Shown here piece by piece: positions 1 to 8,663 of a stretch of DNA of 15,593 nt. The position numbers and the translations under genes are program-made. The notes beneath the pieces were generated by a model. The model had not been told where the DNA came from. It was given only the letters and a program-made list of their open reading frames with translations, and made no database searches. This stretch comes from IMCC26077 sp964561165 (lineage in GTDB: Bacteria > Actinomycetota > Actinomycetes > Nanopelagicales > Nanopelagicaceae), in the NCBI GenBank assembly GCA_964561165.1, contig CAZLOJ010000028.1:1-15593 (forward strand), in the 5' to 3' direction. Numbering within the stretch: position 1 is the stretch's first letter; every line of letters begins with the position of its first letter.

Positions 1-1638
1 GTTGCTATCAGCGCTAGCGGAGATTTACTTCGAATTGGAATTGCGCAAGGTGCTCTCGCGTTCGAGATTTCATTCGAGCAAGCACAGAAGTACTTAACAA
101 CCTCAAAAGCTCCAAAGATTTTCTTTGATGGCAAGCTACTGCTTCGAAGAACAAATCAGTCGATTCCGAACTTCATTGGCGATGTTGCAATGATGGCCTA
201 CTTGTTAAACCCTGGTGCGCGAACCCCAGAACTTTCAGAAGTCATCATTAGATATCTCAACAAAGAGGGGAGTGGGCAAGTAGGTGCAAGTTCGGCGCTC
301 GAACTGGATTTCGACGCAGCAACGGCTTCTAGTGGAAGTCTTTTGGCAGAACGTGCACAAGACCTACTCGCAATCTTTCCCATTCTTACGGCCCAATGCG
401 CTGAAGCTGGACTCACTGAAGTTCTACAGGAGATTGAAATTCCCACCATCACGCTGTTGGCAAGAATGGAAGCTCTTGGAATTGCCCTCGAAGAGGTAGC
501 GGCAGCGGAGTTAGAGAGTTATTTTGCCGAGCAAGCACAGCAAGCTGCGACGAGCGCTTTTGATGCTGTTGGTCGCGAGTTTAATCTGGCCTCTCCCAAG
601 CAATTGCAAGAAATCCTCTTTGAGCAACTTAAACTCCCAAAAACGAAGAAGATAAAGACGGGGTACACCACCGATGCCGATGCTCTTAATTGGCTAATGG
701 AGACGACAGGACATCCAGTTCTGGCAGCGATTTTACGTTCGAGGGATGTTACGAAGCTCAAGAGCGTTGTTGAAGGTTTACGTCGAGCAGTTGAAAGCGA
801 TGGCAGGGTCCACACAACGTTCCAACAAATGGTCACTGCTACTGGCCGACTCTCATCTACAGATCCAAATCTGCAAAATATTCCAATCCGGACTGAAGAG
901 GGGCGGCGGATTCGCGATTTGTTCATCGCAGGAAGCGGCTTCGAATCGTTGATGACTGCCGACTACAGTCAAATTGAGTTACGCATCATGGCGCACCTAT
1001 CAGAAGATCAAGCGCTACTGAACGCCTTCGCTGCAGGAGAAGATTTACACACCACTGTTGGCGCTGAAGTTTTTGGGGTGAAGGCAAGTGAGGTGGATGC
1101 TGATATGCGCAGAACCGTTAAGGCGATGTCGTATGGGCTTGCTTATGGCTTGTCGGCATTCGGGTTGAGTCAACAATTAGATATTTCTCCAAGCCAAGCA
1201 CAAGCGTTGATGGATAAGTACTTTCTTCGGTTTGGCGGGATTAGAGAATATTTGGAATCAGTGGTCGCCCTTGCGCGCAAACGTGGCTACACCGAGACTG
1301 TCTTTGGTCGAAAGCGTTATCTTCCAGATTTAACGAGCGATAACCGGATGCGCCGGGAGATGGCTGAGCGAATGGCGCTTAATGCACCAATACAAGGTAG
1401 CGCTGCAGACATTATGAAGATTGCCATGCTCGCGGTTGCTCGCGAAATCGACGCCCAAAAACTCAAATCGCGCATACTTCTTCAAGTACATGATGAATTG
1501 GTCCTTGAAGTTGCTCCCGGAGAACGCGAGCCTCTTGAGGAGATAGTTCGCGTACAAATGGGTAAGGCCTACCCACTAAAAGCGCCGCTCTCAGTCAACA
1601 TCGGCATTGGCAAGAGCTGGGACTTGGCGGCGCACTAG
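1..1638 (+). CDS. polA: DNA polymerase I, C-terminal part (5' end outside window)
   Basis: Pol I fills gaps in excision repair and replaces Okazaki RNA primers. The frame is open from base 1 to TAG at 1636-1638, giving 545 residues; the 5' nuclease domain is not visible. The first ~150 residues match the 3'-5' exonuclease-like domain: the Asp of the 'GDVAMMAYLLNP' stretch (near 180-215) is kept, but the Exo III Tyr and Asp align with Leu and Arg, so proofreading is probably lost, as in many actinobacterial Pol I proteins. The polymerase domain is intact. Motif A 'DYSQIELR' starts at 961, motif B 'RRTVKAMSYGLAYG' at 1108, and motif C 'QVHDELVLEV' contains its HDE triad at 1489-1497. The residue aligned with E. 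coli Phe762 is Tyr (1132-1134). An internal ATG at 190 is not the start, because homology continues upstream. The next gene is rpsA, as in other actinobacteria. Identification is very secure. Confidence 0.97.
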   Translation, partial: VAISASGDLLRIGIAQGALAFEISFEQAQKYLTTSKAPKIFFDGKLLLRRTNQSIPNFIGDVAMMAYLLNPGARTPELSEVIIRYLNKEGSGQVGASSALELDFDAATASSGSLLAERAQDLLAIFPILTAQCAEAGLTEVLQEIEIPTITLLARMEALGIALEEVAAAELESYFAEQAQQAATSAFDAVGREFNLASPKQLQEILFEQLKLPKTKKIKTGYTTDADALNWLMETTGHPVLAAILRSRDVTKLKSVVEGLRRAVESDGRVHTTFQQMVTATGRLSSTDPNLQNIPIRTEEGRRIRDLFIAGSGFESLMTADYSQIELRIMAHLSEDQALLNAFAAGEDLHTTVGAEVFGVKASEVDADMRRTVKAMSYGLAYGLSAFGLSQQLDISPSQAQALMDKYFLRFGGIREYLESVVALARKRGYTETVFGRKRYLPDLTSDNRMRREMAERMALNAPIQGSAADIMKIAMLAVAREIDAQKLKSRILLQVHDELVLEVAPGEREPLEEIVRVQMGKAYPLKAPLSVNIGIGKSWDLAAH

Positions 1639-1658
1639 CGCGAAACCGGTGGCTGTTT

Positions 1659-1687
1659 GAGGGGGTAATTGAGCGAAATTGACCCTC
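1659..1687 (+). promoter_or_regulatory. imperfect stem-loop downstream of polA
   Basis: GAGGG (1659-1663) pairs with CCCTC (1683-1687), and AATT (1667-1670) with AATT (1677-1680), around a GAGCGA loop with a small internal loop between the two stems. No T-run follows, so it is not a classical intrinsic terminator. It begins 21 bases after the polA stop and overlaps the -35 of the candidate rpsA promoter, so it could weakly attenuate polA transcripts or be chance. Confidence 0.3.
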
Positions 1688-1707
1688 TACAGCAGCCCGC
1701 GTAGCCT
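1679..1707 (+). promoter_or_regulatory. candidate rpsA promoter
   Basis: TTGACC at 1679-1684 matches five of six bases of the -35 consensus. After a 17-base spacer, TAGCCT at 1702-1707 fits the TAnnnT pattern of actinobacterial housekeeping -10 elements. Transcription would start near 1713-1716, giving a leader of about 60 bases before the TTG start of rpsA at 1776. It lies in the only sizeable sequenced intergenic region, where a promoter for the highly expressed S1 gene is expected. This is pattern matching only; there is no transcript evidence. Confidence 0.45.
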
Positions 1708-1767
1708 TCTCCAGTTCACGCATCCGCGCGAATACAGCACCCGCTGGCCCGACTACCCACTACCTAC

Positions 1768-1771
1768 GGAG
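1768..1771 (+). promoter_or_regulatory. ribosome binding site of rpsA
   Basis: GGAG lies four bases before the TTG at 1776. It supports TTG as the start, because no ATG, GTG or TTG occurs in frame between that codon and the upstream stop at 1680-1682. The spacing is on the short side. Confidence 0.5.
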
Positions 1772-1775
1772 CACC

Positions 1776-3080
1776 TTGAGTATCGCAGTTAATGACATAG
1801 GAAGCGCGGCTGATTTCCTCGCCGCCATCGAAGGAACAATCAAGAATTTCAATGACGGAGATCTCGTCGAAGGAACAATCGTTCAAGTAGATCGCGACGA
1901 AGTACTCGTCGATATCGGATATAAAACTGAAGGTGTCATTCCATCTCGTGAGCTTTCAATTCGCCACGATGTGGATCCTGGTGAGCTAGTCAAAGTTGGA
2001 GAGCGTATTGAAGCGCTCGTTCTCACCAAAGAGGATAAAGAAGGTCGTTTGATCCTTTCCAAGAAGCGTGCTCAGTATGAGCGTGCATGGGGAACGATCG
2101 AAGGAATGAAGGAGCGCGACGAAGTTGTTAAGGGCATGGTCATCGAAGTTGTTAAGGGTGGACTCATTGTCGACATTGGTCTACGTGGCTTCCTTCCAGC
2201 ATCGCTTGTTGAGATGCGTCGGGTTCGCGATCTGACTCCTTACATCGGGAAAGAGATCGAAGCGCGAATCATCGAGCTTGATAAGAACCGAAACAACGTC
2301 GTTCTCTCACGACGCGCTTTCCTCGAGCAATCACAATCGGAGAGCCGAACAACCTTCCTTAATCAATTGCAGAAGGGGCAGGTTCGTTCTGGCGTTATCT
2401 CCTCAATCGTTAACTTCGGCGCCTTCGTCGATCTCGGCGGTGTTGATGGTTTAGTACACGTTAGCGAGCTCTCGTGGAAACACATCGACCATCCAAACGA
2501 GGTAGTCGAAGTTGGCATGCCAGTGACCGTGGAAGTTCTCGAAGTTGACTTCGAGCGCGAGCGCGTCTCGCTATCTCTCAAGGCAACTCAAGAAGATCCA
2601 TGGCAAGCATTTGCTCGCACTCATACCATCGGTCAGGTTACTTCCGGCAAGGTGACAAAGCTTGTTCCGTTTGGCGCTTTTGTTCGCGTATACGAAGGAA
2701 TCGAAGGCCTGATTCACATCTCGGAGCTAGCAGAACGTCACGTTGAGATTCCTGAGCAGGTCGTTCGTGTTGATGACGAGATCATGGTCAAAATCATTGA
2801 TATCGATCTTGAGCGACGCCGCGTCTCGTTATCACTCAAGCAGGCGAATGAAGGTCATGAGGTCGAGGTCGAAGCATTCGATCCAACGCAATATGGAATG
2901 CCAGCTCGTTACGATGAGAACGGCAACTTCATTTATCCAGAAGGATTCGATCCTGATACTCAAGAATGGAAGCCAGGCTTCGAAGCTGCTCGCGAAGAGT
3001 GGGAGCGTCAATATGCTGAAGCACAGGCACGCTTCTTAGCTCACCGCAAACAACGTGAAGAGGCGAAGAACGCTGAGTAA
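1776..3080 (+). CDS. rpsA: 30S ribosomal protein S1
   Basis: S1 binds mRNA on the small ribosomal subunit and helps initiation on weakly structured or weak Shine-Dalgarno messages. The 434-residue product has four S1 RNA-binding repeats at about 28-98, 117-181, 202-270 and 286-356, the actinobacterial four-repeat arrangement rather than the six of E. coli. Repeats three and four carry the classic 'NFGAFVDL' and 'PFGAFVRV' strands. The protein starts with TTG at 'SIAVNDIGSAADF', matching the conserved 'VAVNDIG' start region but without the N-terminal residues that precede it in Mycobacterium and Streptomyces. The tail after repeat four is acidic and Tyr/Phe-rich ('YDENGNFIYPEGFDP') and ends at 'KQREEAKNAE'; the longer low-complexity extension and terminal 'LREKL' segment of those relatives are absent. 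It is followed by coaE after 38 bases. Identification is very secure. Confidence 0.97.
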   Translation: MSIAVNDIGSAADFLAAIEGTIKNFNDGDLVEGTIVQVDRDEVLVDIGYKTEGVIPSRELSIRHDVDPGELVKVGERIEALVLTKEDKEGRLILSKKRAQYERAWGTIEGMKERDEVVKGMVIEVVKGGLIVDIGLRGFLPASLVEMRRVRDLTPYIGKEIEARIIELDKNRNNVVLSRRAFLEQSQSESRTTFLNQLQKGQVRSGVISSIVNFGAFVDLGGVDGLVHVSELSWKHIDHPNEVVEVGMPVTVEVLEVDFERERVSLSLKATQEDPWQAFARTHTIGQVTSGKVTKLVPFGAFVRVYEGIEGLIHISELAERHVEIPEQVVRVDDEIMVKIIDIDLERRRVSLSLKQANEGHEVEVEAFDPTQYGMPARYDENGNFIYPEGFDPDTQEWKPGFEAAREEWERQYAEAQARFLAHRKQREEAKNAE

Positions 3081-3118
3081 ATCTCGGTAACAGATATGCA
3101 GAACGGCGAACAAGCCTT

Positions 3119-3718
3119 ATGTTGGTAATCGCTTTAACGGGGGGAATCGGATCTGGTAAGTCCAGCGCCGGTTCCCTCTTGGCGCGTTTAGGCGCAATTC
3201 ATATCAGCGCAGATCAATTAGCCCGCGAAGTTCTCGAGCGAGGCGAGGAAGGGTACAACCAAGTTGTTGCCCAATTCGGTGATGAGATTCTTACCAATGG
3301 GGCTATCAACCGAAACATCCTCGCCGAGATTGTTTTCAAGGATTCCAACAAGCGTTCCCTAATAGAAAAAATTACGCATCCATTGATTCAGAAAAGATTT
3401 ACCGAAATCTGCAAATCCCTCCCTGATTCAAGCGTTGTTGTTTATGAGATTCCACTTCTTGCAGAGAATGCAGATCGTATTTCAGAGTTTGATGCGATTC
3501 TCCTCATCGAAAGTGAACGAGAAATACGGATCAATCGACTCGCAGAGCGCGGTTTGAACCGAGATCAAGTAGAGGGTCGAATGGCAGCACAATCATCCGA
3601 TGACGATCGGCGAACAATTGCGCACCATGTCATCGAAAACAATGGGGATAAAGAGGCGCTTCTGCGCGCACTCGAGCAGTGGTGGGCAGAGTTCATCGCA
3701 CCCAGAATCTCTAACTAA
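3119..3718 (+). CDS. coaE: dephospho-CoA kinase
   Basis: CoaE phosphorylates the 3'-hydroxyl of the dephospho-CoA ribose, the last step of coenzyme A synthesis, in the cytoplasm. The 199-residue product has the P-loop 'GGIGSGKS' at residues 8-15, the 'ADQLAREVLE' segment at 31-40 with the likely catalytic Asp, 'THPLI' at 86-90, the 'YEIPLLAE' strand at 109-116, and the lid-like 'NRLAERGLNRDQVEGRMAAQ' region at 139-158 with its arginines. Length is that of a stand-alone enzyme; the GrpB-like (UPF0157) domain fused to CoaE in mycobacteria is absent. The ATG at 3119 is used because the P-loop strand begins directly after it and the ATG at 3096 is out of frame. No clear Shine-Dalgarno is visible. 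The rpsA-coaE order is typical of actinobacteria. Confidence 0.95.
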   Translation: MLVIALTGGIGSGKSSAGSLLARLGAIHISADQLAREVLERGEEGYNQVVAQFGDEILTNGAINRNILAEIVFKDSNKRSLIEKITHPLIQKRFTEICKSLPDSSVVVYEIPLLAENADRISEFDAILLIESEREIRINRLAERGLNRDQVEGRMAAQSSDDDRRTIAHHVIENNGDKEALLRALEQWWAEFIAPRISN

Positions 3719-3732
3719 GTTACGGTTGACCT

Positions 3733-5811
3733 ATGCGCCCTGAACTCCGCGAGAAACTGCCAAAAGTAGGGCGCCCTTTCCAGGTAATCAGCGACTATCA
3801 ACCTGCAGGTGATCAGCCAGATGCCATCGACGCGCTGGCTCGTCGTATAGGTGCAGGGGAATCCGATGTAGTCCTCCTCGGCGCAACTGGAACGGGAAAG
3901 TCTGCAACCTCCGCCTGGTTAATCGAACGATTACAGCGCCCGACTCTGGTGCTGGCACCAAATAAGACTCTTGCTGCGCAACTTACCCACGAGTTCCGCG
4001 AACTGCTTCCCAATAATGCCGTGGAGTACTTTGTCTCTTACTACGACTATTACCAACCAGAGGCCTACGTTCCACAGACCGATACTTTTATCGAGAAGGA
4101 TTCATCAATCAACAAAGAGGTGGAACGCCTCCGCTATTCAGCGACACATTCATTGCTCACTCGCAGAGATGTAGTTGTGGTCTCCACCGTTTCTTGTATC
4201 TACGGATTAGGAACGCCTCAAGAGTATGTCGATGGGATGATCCCACTTCGAGTAGGAGATTCAATTGAGCGAACTTCGCTGCTACGTAAGTTCGTCTCGA
4301 TTCAATATTCTCGTAATGACACCGCATTTGAACGAGGCACTTTTCGGGTCCGTGGAGACACAATCGAAATTATTCCGGTATACCAAGAGACTGCGCTTCG
4401 GATCGAAATGTTCGGCGACGAGATTGAAAGATTGTTGACCTTACATCCACTAACTGGCGAAGTTCTCAGCGAAGAACGCGAAGCATTCATCTTCCCAGCA
4501 TCGCACTACTCAGCTAGTCGTTCCACCATGGAGCGTGCCATCACTGCTATTGAAGCAGAGCTGGCCGAACAGTTGGAGAAATTCGAGAAATCTGGGAAGT
4601 TGCTTGAAGCGCAGCGGCTGCGGATGCGCACCACTTTCGATATCGAGATGATCAGACAACTGGGCTTCTGCTCTGGCATCGAGAACTATTCGCGCCACAT
4701 TGATGGTCGCGAACCAGGCGCACCACCAAACTGTCTCTTGGATTACTTTCCTGATGACTTTCTTTGCATTATCGATGAATCACATGTCACTGTTCCTCAA
4801 ATTGGTGCGATGTACGAGGGTGATGCCTCGCGAAAACGCACACTGGTCGAACATGGTTTCCGGCTTCCGAGTGCGCTGGACAACCGACCTTTGAAATGGA
4901 GTGAATTCCTAGAGCGGACACCGCAGAAAATGTATCTATCTGCAACGCCAGGGAAATATGAACTTGGTATCGCACCAAACGTCGTGGAGCAGGTAATTCG
5001 CCCTACTGGTTTGATTGATCCGAAAATCATCATCAAACCAATCAAAGGTCAGATTGATGATCTTGTACATCAAATTCAAGAGCGGGCGGCTAAGAATGAA
5101 CGAGTACTTGTCACAACTCTCACCAAAAAAATGTCTGAAGATCTCACTGACTATTTAGTGGAGCAGGGGATTCAGGTGCGCTACCTCCATTCAGAGGTAG
5201 ACACATTGCGGCGAGTGGAGTTACTACGAGAACTTCGCCAGGGAGAATTCGATGTGCTTGTCGGCATCAATCTTCTTCGTGAAGGACTTGACTTGCCTGA
5301 AGTTTCGCTTGTCGCAATCCTTGATGCCGATAAAGAGGGCTTCCTTCGCTCGGCTACCTCACTAATCCAAACAATCGGTCGCGCTGCTCGAAATGTCTCG
5401 GGCGAGGTTCATATGTACGCGGATAACCTTACTGATTCGATGATCAAGGCGATTGACGAAACAAATCGTCGACGCGAGAAGCAAGTTGCTTATAACGTGG
5501 AACATGGTGTTGATCCACAACCACTGCGCAAGAAAATCGCAGATATCACCGACTCAATTTCCAAGGAAGCAGATGATTCTGAAAAGCTCATCGCAAGAGC
5601 AAAACGGATTACCTCCATGCCTGCAATCGGTCAGAATGCGAAAGAACTCGGCAAGCTGCCTCGCGAAGAATTGATGGGGCTGATTTCAGCGCTCACTGAG
5701 CAGATGCGTGCCTCTGCGGAGGGGCTGCAATTCGAGTTGGCTGCTAGATTGCGCGATGAAATTCATGAATTAAAGCGAGAGCTGCGTGGGATGGAGGGCG
5801 CCGGAATATGA
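3733..5811 (+). CDS. uvrB: excinuclease ABC subunit B
   Basis: UvrB receives the lesion from UvrA, verifies it by its limited helicase activity, and recruits UvrC for incision. The 692-residue protein has Walker A 'GATGTGKS' at 50-57, the DNA-clamping beta-hairpin 'YYDYYQPEAYVP' at about 103-114, the 'DESH' motif at 348-351, helicase motif VI 'QTIGRAARN' at 546-554, and a C-terminal UVR coiled-coil at about 646-685 that contacts UvrC. All expected elements are intact. It starts at ATG 3733, 14 bases after coaE, with no strong Shine-Dalgarno, and its TGA overlaps the uvrA ATG. No LexA-type palindrome (GAAC-N4-GTTC) is visible just upstream, so any SOS control would have to act from elsewhere. 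Identification is very secure. Confidence 0.98.
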   Translation: MRPELREKLPKVGRPFQVISDYQPAGDQPDAIDALARRIGAGESDVVLLGATGTGKSATSAWLIERLQRPTLVLAPNKTLAAQLTHEFRELLPNNAVEYFVSYYDYYQPEAYVPQTDTFIEKDSSINKEVERLRYSATHSLLTRRDVVVVSTVSCIYGLGTPQEYVDGMIPLRVGDSIERTSLLRKFVSIQYSRNDTAFERGTFRVRGDTIEIIPVYQETALRIEMFGDEIERLLTLHPLTGEVLSEEREAFIFPASHYSASRSTMERAITAIEAELAEQLEKFEKSGKLLEAQRLRMRTTFDIEMIRQLGFCSGIENYSRHIDGREPGAPPNCLLDYFPDDFLCIIDESHVTVPQIGAMYEGDASRKRTLVEHGFRLPSALDNRPLKWSEFLERTPQKMYLSATPGKYELGIAPNVVEQVIRPTGLIDPKIIIKPIKGQIDDLVHQIQERAAKNERVLVTTLTKKMSEDLTDYLVEQGIQVRYLHSEVDTLRRVELLRELRQGEFDVLVGINLLREGLDLPEVSLVAILDADKEGFLRSATSLIQTIGRAARNVSGEVHMYADNLTDSMIKAIDETNRRREKQVAYNVEHGVDPQPLRKKIADITDSISKEADDSEKLIARAKRITSMPAIGQNAKELGKLPREELMGLISALTEQMRASAEGLQFELAARLRDEIHELKRELRGMEGAGI

Positions 5812-8663
5812 AAGAGCGGTTGATAGTTCGCGGCGCGCGAGAGCATAACCTCAAGGATATTTCGATTGATCTGCCACGCAATTCCCTGATCGTTTTCACT
5901 GGGCTGTCTGGCTCTGGCAAATCCAGCCTTGCCTTCGACACAATCTTTGCCGAAGGGCAACGAAGATATGTTGAATCACTCTCTGCCTACGCGCGTCAGT
6001 TTTTGGGGCAACTAGATAAACCCGATGTTGATTTCATAGAAGGACTATCACCTGCAGTATCTATTGACCAGAAGTCGACTAATCGCAATCCACGTTCAAC
6101 TGTGGGCACGATAACTGAGGTATATGACTATTTCCGCTTGCTTTATGCGCGGGCAGGTAAAGCCCATTGTCCGAAGTGCGGCGATCCCGTATCGAGACAA
6201 TCTGCCCAGCAGATAGTGGATCAAATTCTGGTGCTACCCGAGGCAACAAAATTTCATGTGCTTGCTCCGGTAGTGCGCGAGCGCAAGGGAGAGTTTCTCG
6301 ACCTTTGGAAGGATTTCACCACTCAAGGTTTTGCGCGGGTGCGCGTTGATGGGGTGGTCTATGGATTAGATGAAGTACCAAAACTAAAGAAGCAAGAGAA
6401 ACACACAATTGAAGTGGTAGTTGATCGATTGACGGCGAAAGCATCGAGCAAGCAACGTTTAACTGATTCCATCGAAACTGCGCTCAGGCTTGGCAATGGC
6501 ATAGTCACATTGGATTTCGTAGAACGTGACGAGAAGAGTTCGGATCGGGAACGAACTTTTAGCGAGAAGATGGCGTGCATGAAATGCGGGATCTCTATCG
6601 AAGAATTAGAGCCGCGATCATTCTCCTTCAACTCTCCTTTCGGTGCCTGCGGAGATTGCTCTGGTATCGGCACCAAACTGGAAGTAGATATGGAGCTCAT
6701 AGTTCCCGATGATTCGTTGAGTATCTACGAGGGCGCAATCGCACCTTGGTCCATGGGTGCAAGCTCCGAGTATTTCTTGCGACTGCTTGAAGCTCTAGGC
6801 AAGGATATGAACTTCTCTCTTGATGCACCGTGGAAGAAACTCTCCGTAAAAGTTAAGGAGGCAATTCTTAACGGGTACGACTACGAGGTGCACGTCAAAT
6901 ATAAGAATAGGTATGGACGGGCTCGTCAGTACAGCACTGGCTTTGAAGGGGTAGTTCCTTTCCTTGAGCGACGCCATGGCGAGACTGAGAGTGAATTCAG
7001 TCGTGATCGTTATGAAGCCTTTATGCGTGAGACGCCGTGTCCAGCTTGCAAGGGCGCACGATTAAAGGACGAAATTCTTGCGGTAACACTTGGTGAATTG
7101 AATATTGCCCAGTTATGCGCACTCTCTATCGCTGACTGTGCTCAGTTCATTGGCAAGCTTTCGCTAACCGCGCGCGAGAAGAAGATTGCAGAGCGAGTAC
7201 TTAAAGAGGTCAACGCACGTCTTGGCTTCCTTTTGGATGTAGGCCTTGATTACCTCTCGCTTGATCGTCCAGCTGCAACGCTTTCGGGGGGAGAGGCGCA
7301 ACGTATTCGACTTGCAACTCAGATCGGCTCTGGATTAGTTGGCGTGCTTTACGTTCTTGATGAACCAAGTATTGGTTTACATCAGAGAGATAACCGCCGT
7401 TTAATCGATACCCTCACGCGACTACGAGACCTTGGTAATACTCTTATCGTGGTTGAACACGACGAAGAGACCATTCGAACGGCCGATTGGATTGTAGATA
7501 TCGGCCCTGGTGCGGGCGAACATGGTGGCGAGGTCGTTGTCTCTGGTCCCTACAAAGAGTTGATCAATAACAAGCGCTCCATCACCGGGGCTTACCTTTC
7601 GGGGCGCAAGCAGATTGAGGTTCCAGCAGTTCGTCGCCCCCTTGATCCAAAACGGAAGATTCATATCAAAGGCGCGCGCGAGAACAATTTGCAAAACATC
7701 GATGTAGAGATCCCTTTGGGAACTTTTGTCGCGGTGACGGGCGTGAGCGGTTCAGGTAAATCAACGCTAGTCAATGAGATTCTTTACAGCGTTCTTGCGA
7801 ACAAATTAAATGGTGCGCGTATCGTGCCGGGGCGACATAAGACGATTACTGGTATTGACGCGCTGGATAAAGTGGTGCATGTTGATCAATCACCAATAGG
7901 TAGAACGCCGCGGTCAAATCCAGCGACTTACACCGGCGTTTTCGACAAAGTTCGTGGGCTGTTCGCTGAAACGGCTGAAGCAAAAATTCGTGGGTATCAA
8001 CAAGGGCGCTTCTCATTTAATGTTAAAGGTGGACGATGCGAGAATTGCTCTGGTGATGGCACCATCACCATCGAGATGAATTTCCTTCCTGATGTCTATG
8101 TTCCATGTGAAGTCTGTCATGGCGCTCGGTATAACCGGGAGACTCTTGAGGTGCATTACAAGGGAAAGAACATATCCGAAGTACTGAACATGCCAATCGA
8201 ACATGCCTATGAATTCTTCGAGAGCGTGCCGGCCATTGCGCGATACCTCAAGACGCTCTGTGATGTTGGTTTGGGATATGTTCGCTTAGGTCAATCCGCC
8301 CCCACTCTCTCTGGTGGTGAAGCGCAGCGTGTGAAGCTTGCAACCGAACTACAACGCCGCTCAACGGGCCGAACCATTTATGTGCTCGATGAACCAACAA
8401 CAGGATTGCATTTCGAAGATGTCAGCAAATTGTTGGGAGTGCTTAATCGACTTGCTGATACCGGCAACACGGTCGTTGTCATCGAGCATAATCTCGATGT
8501 TATTAAAAGTGCTGATTGGGTGATTGATCTAGGGCCAGATGGCGGCTCGCGCGGTGGGAATATCGTGGCTGAAGGAACGCCAGAGCAGGTGGCAAAGAAT
8601 AAAAAGAGCTACACCGGCCAATTCCTGTCAGAAGTTCTCAATAGCGGCGGAAGTCGTGGCTAA
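5808..8663 (+). CDS. uvrA: excinuclease ABC subunit A
   Basis: UvrA is the damage-sensing ABC ATPase dimer that loads UvrB onto lesions. The 951-residue product is of normal length and has two nucleotide-binding modules: Walker A at 32-39 ('GLSGSGKS') and 645-652 ('GVSGSGKS'), and ABC signatures 'LSGGE' at 492-496 and 834-838, each followed by a 'YVLDEP' Walker B. The zinc ligands are complete: C121/C124 with C411/C414, C257/C260 with C281/C284, and C744/C747 with C767/C770. The ATG at 5808 overlaps the uvrB stop (ATGA) and is preceded by a good Shine-Dalgarno, GGAGGG at 5793-5798, inside uvrB. This suggests translational coupling of the two partners. Its 3' end overlaps uvrC by 8 bases. Identification is very secure. 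Confidence 0.98.
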   Translation: MKERLIVRGAREHNLKDISIDLPRNSLIVFTGLSGSGKSSLAFDTIFAEGQRRYVESLSAYARQFLGQLDKPDVDFIEGLSPAVSIDQKSTNRNPRSTVGTITEVYDYFRLLYARAGKAHCPKCGDPVSRQSAQQIVDQILVLPEATKFHVLAPVVRERKGEFLDLWKDFTTQGFARVRVDGVVYGLDEVPKLKKQEKHTIEVVVDRLTAKASSKQRLTDSIETALRLGNGIVTLDFVERDEKSSDRERTFSEKMACMKCGISIEELEPRSFSFNSPFGACGDCSGIGTKLEVDMELIVPDDSLSIYEGAIAPWSMGASSEYFLRLLEALGKDMNFSLDAPWKKLSVKVKEAILNGYDYEVHVKYKNRYGRARQYSTGFEGVVPFLERRHGETESEFSRDRYEAFMRETPCPACKGARLKDEILAVTLGELNIAQLCALSIADCAQFIGKLSLTAREKKIAERVLKEVNARLGFLLDVGLDYLSLDRPAATLSGGEAQRIRLATQIGSGLVGVLYVLDEPSIGLHQRDNRRLIDTLTRLRDLGNTLIVVEHDEETIRTADWIVDIGPGAGEHGGEVVVSGPYKELINNKRSITGAYLSGRKQIEVPAVRRPLDPKRKIHIKGARENNLQNIDVEIPLGTFVAVTGVSGSGKSTLVNEILYSVLANKLNGARIVPGRHKTITGIDALDKVVHVDQSPIGRTPRSNPATYTGVFDKVRGLFAETAEAKIRGYQQGRFSFNVKGGRCENCSGDGTITIEMNFLPDVYVPCEVCHGARYNRETLEVHYKGKNISEVLNMPIEHAYEFFESVPAIARYLKTLCDVGLGYVRLGQSAPTLSGGEAQRVKLATELQRRSTGRTIYVLDEPTTGLHFEDVSKLLGVLNRLADTGNTVVVIEHNLDVIKSADWVIDLGPDGGSRGGNIVAEGTPEQVAKNKKSYTGQFLSEVLNSGGSRG

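Noticed and set aside
190..192. ATG as the start of polA
   Set aside because: The same frame is open from base 1 and encodes exonuclease-domain-like sequence, so this ATG is internal.
3099..3118. GAACGGCGAACA upstream of coaE as a regulatory repeat
   Set aside because: It is a single imperfect direct repeat of GAAC(A/G) in a 38-base spacer, with no symmetry or second copy; chance explains it.
6359..6700. Antisense open frame of 113 codons within uvrA
   Set aside because: It is a low-complexity, Ser/Arg-rich shadow of a strongly conserved uvrA region (including a zinc module), without a start context or recognisable domain. The other antisense frames are similar.
8539..8655. Longer uvrC open frame starting at an ATG inside uvrA
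   Set aside because: The extra 39 residues do not resemble UvrC; homology begins at GTG 8656 ('ANPATYRP'), and the extension would overlap uvrA by 125 bases.
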